From NCBI GenBank assembly GCA_021299075.1, contig JAJTFU010000098.1:1-8221 (forward strand): 8,221 nucleotides of DNA, given 5' to 3'. Shown one piece after another: positions 1 through 5,438 of the stretch. This stretch comes from Novosphingobium sp. GTDB lineage: Bacteria; Pseudomonadota; Alphaproteobacteria; Sphingomonadales; Sphingomonadaceae. The position numbers were made by a program, and so were the translations under genes. Each line of letters starts with the position of its first letter. Position 1 is the first letter of the stretch. Under the pieces are notes generated by a model. That model was given only the letters and a program-made list of their open reading frames with translations, did not search any database and was not told where the DNA came from.

Positions 1-24
1 ATCACGGTCACTTCAGGATGCGTT

Positions 25-100
25 GCCCGGATAGCTCAGTTGGTAGAGCAGCGGATTGAAAATCCGCGTGTCGGTGGTTCGAATCCGCCTCCGGGCACCA
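25..100 (+). tRNA. tRNA-Phe (anticodon GAA)
   Basis: This is a complete 76-nt tRNA gene with the CCA end encoded. The acceptor arms GCCCGGA (25-31) and TCCGGGC (90-96) pair fully, followed by discriminator A97 and CCA at 98-100. T8 falls at 32 as expected. The anticodon loop lies between CGGAT and ATCCG, and the anticodon GAA is at 58-60, which reads Phe codons. The T arm is GGTGG-TTCGAAT-CCGCC (73-89) with one G-U pair. It is transcribed away from the left edge and converges with the - strand operon ending at 231. tRNA genes are common integration sites, but no duplicate of the 3' end of this one is visible in the window. Confidence 0.98.
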
Positions 101-196
101 CTCCCCCAAACCGCTGGATCACAATCGGGGGATGGTGGCGGAAATCTCACCCTCATCCAACCGACGCTAAGTGGCTTCGCCGCTAAGCTCTGGTAT

Positions 197-219
197 CCTT
201 CCCCCATCGAGGGGGAAGG
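197..219. repeat. Perfect palindrome, possible intergenic repeat or bidirectional terminator
   Basis: CCTTCCCCC (197-205) and GGGGGAAGG (211-219) form a perfect 9-bp inverted repeat around a 5-nt ATCGA loop. It lies between the 3' ends of the converging tRNA gene and monooxygenase gene, where a terminator would be expected, but neither side has a T tract. The preceding bases (about 150-190) contain a CGCTAAG direct repeat around a small GGC-TTC-GCC hairpin. Palindromes of this type recur between genes in many alphaproteobacteria, so a REP-like element is as likely as a terminator. Copy number cannot be judged from this window. Confidence 0.5.
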
Positions 220-230
220 CTGGGGTCGCC

Positions 231-1240
231 CTAGCCCGCGATCGGGGCGTGTTCGATCTGCGGCAGCACGTAGCGTGCGAACATGTCGCACTCGTTCACG
301 TGCGGGTAGCCGGAGAGGATGAAGGCTTCCATGCCGGCGTCCTGGTAGGCGCGCAGCTTGGCAATGACCTGGTCGGGGTTGCCGACGATCGCCGCGCCGC
401 AGCCAGAACGGGCGCGGCCGATGCCGGTCCACAGGTTCTCCTCGACAAAGCCGTCGCCATCAGCGGCGCTGCGCAGTTCCTGCTGGCGCTGGACGCCATA
501 GTTGGCGGCATCGAGGCTCTTTTCGCGGATCGCGCGGCCCATTTCGTCGTCGAGCTTGGACAGCAGCCGGTCGGCATAGGCGCGGGCCTCGTCCTCGGTC
601 TCGCGCACGATCACGTGGGCGCGGTAGCCGAACTTGAGCGTGCGGCCCTTGGCGGCGGCGCGGGCCTTCATATCGGTCACGACTTCGCGGACGTTCTCCA
701 TCTTGTCCGGCCACATCAGGTAGACGTCGGCCGCTTCGGCAGCGCATTCGCGCGCTTCGTGGCTGAGGCCGCCGAAGTAGAGATTGGGGCACTTGCCCGA
801 GATCGTGGAGATCCGCGCCGGATCGAGCTTCAGGTTGTAGAACTCGCCCTGGAAATCGAGGTGCTCGCCATTGAGCAGCGTGCGGATGATCTTCATCACC
901 TCGGTCCCGCGGCGGTAGCGCGGAGCGCTTTCCATCGTCTCGCCCGGCATGGGGGAGGAGATGATGTTGACGTTGAGGCGGCCCCCGGTGCCGGCGGCAT
1001 TGGGACCCAGGATCCGGTCAATCGTGGCGGGGCGACGGCGGCGGCGAAGGCGGTGGTATCGACCCCCAGCTCATAGCCCGAAGGCAGTAGGATATTGTCA
1101 AACCCGCCCTCTTCGGCGCGCAGCACGATGTTGCGGCAATGCTCCCAGCTGGACTTGAGGTGCTGATCGGGGACGCCAAGGAACTCGTAATCGTCGTCGC
1201 ACAGGGCCGAGAACCAGGCGATTTCGGGCGGGTTGGTCAT
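231..1240 (-). pseudogene. SsuD/SmoC-like LLM-class flavin-dependent monooxygenase, frameshifted with an internal deletion
   Basis: As an intact protein this would be an FMNH2-dependent monooxygenase of the SsuD alkanesulfonate type, which cleaves C-S bonds to release sulfite and an aldehyde. Next to a sulfoquinovosidase its likely job is that of SmoC, turning sulfoquinovose into 6-oxo-glucose plus sulfite. The ATG at 1240-1238 has a GGAGAG ribosome site. The first frame encodes 71 family-like residues up to ...FAAAVAP (ending at 1028) and then loses similarity. The second frame resumes at ATIDRIL (from 1028) and runs 265 residues to TAG at 231. Compared with SsuD, about 25 residues between these points are missing (strand, Arg-Pro segment and ..ARQ helix start), so deletion and frame change coincide. 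Downstream active-site equivalents of SsuD remain: Arg and His in 'GYRAHVIVRE' (R226, H228), Arg in 'RARSGCG' (R297) and Tyr in 'ILSGYPH' (Y331). The Cys54 equivalent is absent. Restored length would be about 360 residues. The defect may be a real mutation or an assembly error in the GC-rich tract. Confidence 0.85.
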
Positions 1241-1268
1241 GGCAGTCTCTCCGTCAGGTCAGTCTTGT

Positions 1269-1332
1269 GGCGGGCCTCTGGACGTTTCCGCCCTGGCCCG
1301 CCTTGATCGGTATCAACCCTGTCTTTTCAGGG
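1269..1332 (-). promoter_or_regulatory. Hairpin-rich intercistronic region before the monooxygenase gene
   Basis: Three inverted repeats sit in the 86-bp gap between the reductase stop and the monooxygenase start. CCCTG (1317-1321) pairs with CAGGG (1328-1332) and overlaps the reductase stop codon. TTGAT (1303-1307) faces ATCAA (1312-1316) around 4 nt. GGCGGGCC (1269-1276) pairs perfectly with GGCCCGCC (1295-1302) around an 18-nt loop. No T tract follows the large stem in the - direction, so a plain terminator is unlikely. An mRNA stability, processing or attenuation element, or a weak LacI-type operator at 1303-1316, are the options. I see no convincing -35/-10 pair for a separate promoter here. 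Confidence 0.4.
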
Positions 1333-2241
1333 CAGCGGCACACCGCGCGCGGCGACCAGCACGGCGTACCAGTCGGTCCGCGTCCAGCGGACCTTGAGCG
1401 CGGCGGCGCCTTCGGCAATCCGCTCTACCTGCTGCGAGCCGATGATCGGAATGATCCCGGCCGGGTGGGCCATCAGCCACGAATAGGCCGCGACCGAGCG
1501 CGAGACGCCCGCCTCGCCTGCCACCTTGTCGAGCGCGGCGCAGATCGCGTGATCGCGCGCGCTTTCTGGCTTGGCGAGGCGCCCGCCGCCGAGCGGCGAC
1601 CAGGCCAGCGGGGTAAGGCCCAGCATCATCGCCTGATCGAGCTCGCCATTCTCGAAGCAGTCGATCCGCAGCGGACTGATCTCGGGCTGGGTCGAGACCA
1701 GCTTGTGACCAAGGAAGTGGTTGAGCGCGGCGGTCTGCGCCATGGTGAAGTTCGAGACGCCGAGGGTGCGGATCTTGCCGCTGGTCACGGCATCATCCAG
1801 CACGCGGGCGACTTCCTGCGGGTGAGCGAGGATATCCGGCCGATGGACCTGCCACAGCTCGACCGAGTCGGTCTTGAGCCTGGTCAGCGAGGCATCGATC
1901 GCCTTGCGCAGGTAGTCGGCGCTCTGGTCATAAGGCAGCGGCGGCATGATCCCGCCCTTGGTGGCGAGGACCATGCGGCCGCGCAGGCCCGGTTCGGCAG
2001 CCAGCACTTCGCCCAGCAGTGCCTCGGCATCGCCGAACCCGCCGCTGCCGTTGAAGCCATAGATGTCCGCCGTGTCGAGGAAGGTGATCCCGGCATCGAG
2101 CGCGGCATGAACCAGCTTGGCGGCATCGGCAGCGCTACGCCCATTCTCGGCCAGGCGCCACATGCCCCAGGCGATCGGGGAGACTTCGATCCCGCTTGAG
2201 CCAAGCTGGCGGGTGGCGGGCGGGAGAGGCAGTTCGCTCAT
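1327..2241 (-). CDS. Aldo/keto reductase, candidate 6-oxo-glucose reductase (SmoB-like)
   Basis: This is a 304-residue cytosolic (beta/alpha)8-barrel NAD(P)H-dependent oxidoreductase. The AKR tetrad is complete: D56 and Y61 in 'DTADIYG', K95 in 'LATKGG' and H133 in 'WQVHRPD'. Further family marks are 'GVSNF', 'AWSPLGGG' and, near the C-terminus, the cofactor-binding 'IIPIIGSQQVERI' stretch. Overall it resembles the E. coli YdhF / Agrobacterium SmoB group. In the sulfo-SMO pathway SmoB reduces 6-oxo-glucose, made by SQ desulfonation, to glucose; context suggests the same here, but fold alone does not prove substrate. Its ATG overlaps the TGA of the upstream lacI-type gene in an ATGA junction (2238-2241), implying translational coupling. 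A GGAAG ribosome site lies a few bases upstream, inside the regulator gene. The family call is firm and the substrate is inferred. Confidence 0.93.
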   Translation of the reverse strand: MSELPLPPATRQLGSSGIEVSPIAWGMWRLAENGRSAADAAKLVHAALDAGITFLDTADIYGFNGSGGFGDAEALLGEVLAAEPGLRGRMVLATKGGIMPPLPYDQSADYLRKAIDASLTRLKTDSVELWQVHRPDILAHPQEVARVLDDAVTSGKIRTLGVSNFTMAQTAALNHFLGHKLVSTQPEISPLRIDCFENGELDQAMMLGLTPLAWSPLGGGRLAKPESARDHAICAALDKVAGEAGVSRSVAAYSWLMAHPAGIIPIIGSQQVERIAEGAAALKVRWTRTDWYAVLVAARGVPLP

Positions 2242-3251
2242 GATATCTTCCTGTATGGCGGCGCGACCGATGCGCGCTCGATGAGTTGGTGCGGCAGGCG
2301 GCGATGGGTGATGTCGCCCCCTTCGATCAGGATTTCCGCCGCCGTCTGGGCCAGTTCGGCCATCGGCTGGTGGATCGTGGTCAGCGGCGGCCAGACCGTG
2401 CGGGCCAGCGTCGTATCGTCAAACCCGGCGACCGACAGCTCGCCCGGCAGGTCGATATTGCGATCGTGCGCCACGGCCAGGACCCCGGCGGCCATATCGT
2501 CGTTCGAGGCGAAGATCGCGGTTGGCGGCTCGGGCAGGTCGAGCAGGCGGCCCGCGCCGCGCACGCCGGAATCGAAATCGAACTCACCATCGCAGACCAG
2601 CACAGGATCGAACGCGATCCCGGCCCGGTCGAGCGCGCGGCGATAGCCGGCCAGGCGGTCTTCCGAACCCTTGTGGTTGGGGTGGCCCTTGATGAAGCCG
2701 ATCCGGCGGTGGCCGGCGTTGATCAGGTGGGTCGTCATGTCATCCGCCGCCTGGGCGTCGTCCATGAAGACCGAACTGGTCAGCGCGTGATTGGTGCCGG
2801 GCGAGATCCGCACGAAGGGGATGTCCATCGCCTCCAGCGCGCGCAGCACCGGCTCGCAATCGGTCACCGGCGAGGAGAGGATGATCCCGTCGACCTGGGT
2901 TTCGGTGACGAGGCCCCGCACCTGATCGCCCACATCCGGATCGGCCACGTCGACCGGCTGGGCCAGCAGGCGAATGCCCTTGGCACGGCAGACGTCCCAG
3001 CAGCCGGTCTGGATCTGGAACATGTAATAGGGACTGTGATTGTCGTAGATCAGCGCGACCTGGTTGCTCTTCGCGCCCGAGAGGATCCGCGCCGCGACGG
3101 AAGGCCGGAAGTCGAGCGCCTTCATCGCCTCTTCCACCCGCGCCTTGGTATCGGCCGAGACATAGGGATGGCCGTTGAGCACGCGGCTGACGGTCTTCAC
3201 CGCCACCCCGGCCCGCGCGGCGACATCGCGGATGTTGGAACGCTCGCTCAT
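2238..3251 (-). CDS. LacI-family transcriptional regulator
   Basis: This is a 337-residue DNA-binding regulator. The N-terminal LacI helix-turn-helix is clear: 'IRDVAARAGVAVKTVSRVLNG' spans about residues 7-27, followed by a hinge helix near residues 51-59 with the usual A-x-x-L pattern ('AARILSG'). The remainder is a periplasmic-binding-protein-like sugar-sensing domain, with 'VDGIILSSP', 'GHRRIGFIKG', 'AIFASNDDMAAGV' and 'VAGFDDTTLARTVWPPLTTI'. It lies inside the operon, its ATG overlapping the glycosidase TGA (3248-3251) and its TGA overlapping the reductase ATG. It is therefore probably co-transcribed with its targets and autoregulated. A 19-bp inverted repeat at 5313-5331 in the divergent promoter region is the best candidate operator. 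The ligand is inferred to be sulfoquinovose, its glycoside or a catabolite; nothing in the sequence proves it. Confidence 0.95.
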   Translation of the reverse strand: MSERSNIRDVAARAGVAVKTVSRVLNGHPYVSADTKARVEEAMKALDFRPSVAARILSGAKSNQVALIYDNHSPYYMFQIQTGCWDVCRAKGIRLLAQPVDVADPDVGDQVRGLVTETQVDGIILSSPVTDCEPVLRALEAMDIPFVRISPGTNHALTSSVFMDDAQAADDMTTHLINAGHRRIGFIKGHPNHKGSEDRLAGYRRALDRAGIAFDPVLVCDGEFDFDSGVRGAGRLLDLPEPPTAIFASNDDMAAGVLAVAHDRNIDLPGELSVAGFDDTTLARTVWPPLTTIHQPMAELAQTAAEILIEGGDITHRRLPHQLIERASVAPPYRKIS

Positions 3252-5245
3252 AACCTACGCAGCCCCCTAAAGAGTTCAGCGTAACTGCTTTCAGCGGAAT
3301 AGAAAACTGGCGGGCAACCGATAGGCGCCGCGACCATATGGGTGCCAGCGGCAAAGGTCTCGCCAGTGAAGGCGTGCACCCACTCGCCCGCCCCCGGCAG
3401 GATCACCTGGCGCTCACGCGCGCCGTCCTCGATCACCGGCGCGACAACCAGGTCCGCACCATAAAGGTACTGGTCCTGCACTGCGTACAGGCTGGCATCG
3501 TCGGCATAGTGCAGGAACAGCGGGCGCTGCGCCGGCAGGCCAAGTTCGACCGCCTCGTCGCAAAGGTGACGGACATAGGGCGCCAGGTGCGCGTGGACCC
3601 GGCTCCAGCGCGCAAAGCAGGCCAGCAGTTCGGGCGTCGAGTCATACTGCAGGTTGTCGTCGGGCCGGTTGCCCTCGTGGCTGCGCATGACCGGGGCGAA
3701 GGCGGACAATTCGCACCACCGCTCCATCAACTCCACCGTGCGGACATTGCCGAGGATCGAGGTGTAGCCGCCGCAGTCCGAATGGCTGTAGGCATTGCCG
3801 ACCAGCCCCGCTGACAGCGCGGCGGTGATCACCGTGCCGATCCCGTCATGCCGGGTGAAATCGACCGATTGGTCCCCGGCCCAGAGCAGCGGGCAATGGC
3901 CCTGCACGCCCGAGAAGCCGGCGCGCATGAAGAACACGGCATCGCCGGTCTTGCCGCGGCTCGCGACCGCCTGGGCGTTGACTTCGGCCCAGAGCACGGG
4001 CCAGCGGTTGTGCGCTTCCATCGGGTCCGAGCCATCGGCCAGCCGCACGTCGGTCGGCAGGTACTCGCCGAAATCGGCCATCCAGCCGGCAATGCCGATG
4101 TCCAGCATCTCGCGCCCCAGCACCTTCTCGGCAAACCAGTTGCGGGTTTCCGGCCGGGTGAAATCGAGCACCCCGCAGTCGAACTCGCCGAAGTCGACCA
4201 GATAGACTTCGTCGCTATCGGGCTTCAGGCAGAAATGCCCGCCCTCCAGCGCTTCCTCATAAAGGATGCCGTCGTTGCACAGATAGGGGTTGGCATAGGC
4301 CAGGAACCGGATGCCGCGCGCCTGGAGCGCAGCGATCCGCTGCGGCAGGTCGGCATAGCGCTGGTTGTCGCGGCGCCAGTCCCAGAACAGGCGGCGGCCA
4401 AAACTGGTCTCGCGGATCCCGGCCCAGTCCTCGCACCATAGCCCGGACACGGCAGTGCCGGCCTTGATGAAGCCCTCGAGCCGCTCGAAGCTGCGGGTCC
4501 CGTCCTTCAGCCCGACAATCGCCCCGCCGATCGCCCAGTCGGGCAGCGGCGGCTGGCGGCCGAACCGGGCGGAGAGCTGGCCGACCAGGTCCAGCGGACC
4601 ATCGGCGGCATAAAGTTCGAAGCTGGCCGTGCTGCTCCACACCTCGAAGGCATGATGGGCGGGATCGGTGCAGTCGATCACGCTATAGCAGGCGGCATCG
4701 AGGTGCAGCGCCAGCCAGCGCGAGGTCAGCACCGTCGGCTGCGGGTAATTGGTGTGGTAGTAATCGCCCCCGGCCATGCCATCGAGGTCCATTTTCCGGG
4801 TCAGCTCGGTCGACTTGTCGCGGCCGACACCGGGCTCGCTGGTCCACATCGGGAAGGATCGGCCAGAGAGCGCAAGGTAGCTCATCTGCTCGCCCCCGCC
4901 CCAGACGACTTCGCCGGGCTCGCCATGCCAGCGCAGACGGATGCGGTCATGCCCCGGGGTCAGCAGGGTGACGGTCAGGCGGTTGTCCGACAACTGCAAC
5001 CGGGCGGCGGGAGTGCCATCATGCGACAGCGTGACGCTGCCATCTTCAACGGCACAATCGAGCGGCGTGATCTGCCCTTCCGGCGCATCATCGATCTTGA
5101 AATTGCCCCGGCGCATGATGACCGTCGGATTGCCGCTTGCTGAGTCGAGCACCGGTGCATCGGGCTGATGGCGCAGCACCAGCCGGCCTGCGAAATGCAG
5201 GTCGAAACCGCCTTCTACCGCCGAAAACCCGGCTTCCAACTCCAT
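3248..5245 (-). CDS. yihQ: GH31 sulfoquinovosidase (YihQ/SmoI-like, KERWY type)
   Basis: This 665-residue retaining alpha-glycosidase probably releases sulfoquinovose from sulfoquinovosyl glycerol, the head group of plant sulfolipid. It aligns along its length with E. coli YihQ, judged from memory. Shared blocks include 'WTSEPGVGR', 'GGDYY', 'GWMADFGEYLPTD', 'SAFAPVMRSHEGNRP', 'RPLFLHY' and 'APIGCPPVFY'. The nucleophile is D391 (YihQ D405) and the acid/base is D458 in 'LLWAGDQ' (D472). Residues matching the YihQ sulfonate-binding set Q262-Q288-R301-W304-Y508 are K247, E272, R285, W288 and Y494, the known KERWY variant. No signal peptide is visible, so it acts in the cytoplasm. I chose ATG 5245: GAGAGG lies 8 nt upstream, the length fits YihQ (678), and the in-frame codons between 5302 and 5245 are atypical (aca, ttg, gga, cga). 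Alternative starts are ATG 5302 and GTG 5320. It is the first gene of the - strand operon. Confidence 0.93.
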   Translation of the reverse strand: MELEAGFSAVEGGFDLHFAGRLVLRHQPDAPVLDSASGNPTVIMRRGNFKIDDAPEGQITPLDCAVEDGSVTLSHDGTPAARLQLSDNRLTVTLLTPGHDRIRLRWHGEPGEVVWGGGEQMSYLALSGRSFPMWTSEPGVGRDKSTELTRKMDLDGMAGGDYYHTNYPQPTVLTSRWLALHLDAACYSVIDCTDPAHHAFEVWSSTASFELYAADGPLDLVGQLSARFGRQPPLPDWAIGGAIVGLKDGTRSFERLEGFIKAGTAVSGLWCEDWAGIRETSFGRRLFWDWRRDNQRYADLPQRIAALQARGIRFLAYANPYLCNDGILYEEALEGGHFCLKPDSDEVYLVDFGEFDCGVLDFTRPETRNWFAEKVLGREMLDIGIAGWMADFGEYLPTDVRLADGSDPMEAHNRWPVLWAEVNAQAVASRGKTGDAVFFMRAGFSGVQGHCPLLWAGDQSVDFTRHDGIGTVITAALSAGLVGNAYSHSDCGGYTSILGNVRTVELMERWCELSAFAPVMRSHEGNRPDDNLQYDSTPELLACFARWSRVHAHLAPYVRHLCDEAVELGLPAQRPLFLHYADDASLYAVQDQYLYGADLVVAPVIEDGARERQVILPGAGEWVHAFTGETFAAGTHMVAAPIGCPPVFYSAESSYAELFRGLRRL

Positions 5246-5312
5246 TCCCCCAGCCTCTCGTCCATGCTGTTGCGACAATGTCACAAGCAGCCTGCGATCC
5301 ATGTCTGTCCCG

Positions 5313-5331
5313 TATGACACCGCTTGACATA
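5313..5331. promoter_or_regulatory. Candidate LacI-type operator in the divergent promoter region
   Basis: TATGACA (5313-5319) and TGACATA (5325-5331) form a 19-bp inverted repeat with 7-bp arms around CCGCT. One position in each arm is unmatched. It contains TGACACCG, typical of LacI-family half sites. It covers the -35-like TTGACA (5324-5329) of the rightward receptor gene and the possible leftward -10 region, so a bound repressor could block both directions. The assignment to the LacI protein at 2238-3251 is inferred from position and pattern. Confidence 0.5.
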
Positions 5332-5353
5332 TCGACCGTCTCGCCGCAATTCA
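5324..5353 (+). promoter_or_regulatory. Candidate promoter for the TonB-dependent receptor
   Basis: A perfect TTGACA -35 box lies at 5324-5329. At a spacer of 17-18 nt there is only a weak -10-like sequence (CAATTC/AATTCA, about 5347-5353). This would give a 5' leader of roughly 80 nt. In the opposite direction TTGAAT (5354-5349) with a poor -10 (TATGTC, 5331-5326) is a weak candidate for the glycosidase operon. Confidence 0.35.
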
Positions 5354-5361
5354 AGCACCAA

Positions 5362-5383
5362 CCGGAAGGGGGAATCCCTCCGG
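5362..5383 (+). promoter_or_regulatory. Stem-loop in the receptor 5' leader
   Basis: CCGG-A-AGGG (5362-5370, with A5366 bulged) pairs with CCCTCCGG (5376-5383) around a GGAAT loop. It falls in the expected untranslated leader of the receptor mRNA, about 55 nt before the start codon. It could affect mRNA stability or translation, or be incidental in GC-rich DNA. No known riboswitch pattern was recognised. Confidence 0.3.
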
Positions 5384-5438
5384 CAGAGGAGAATTACGCC
5401 GCGGGGTAGGAGGCCCCCGGTGCAAGGGAGGAACATCC

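Noticed and set aside
25..100. tRNA-Phe as the attachment site of an island carrying the operon
   Set aside because: There is no integrase gene, no direct repeat of the tRNA 3' end and no obvious composition change in the window.
1020..1035. Programmed ribosomal frameshift in the monooxygenase gene
   Set aside because: A frameshift alone would not restore the protein, since about 25 conserved residues are also absent. No slippery heptamer is seen at the junction.
171..1076. A 301-codon + strand open frame over the monooxygenase
   Set aside because: It runs through the intergenic palindrome and antisense to family-matching - strand sequence, and has no motif support.
1267..3284. Long + strand open frames (1267-2199 and 2286-3284) across the reductase and regulator genes
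   Set aside because: They mirror well-supported - strand genes, show no family motifs, and have the composition of shadow frames.
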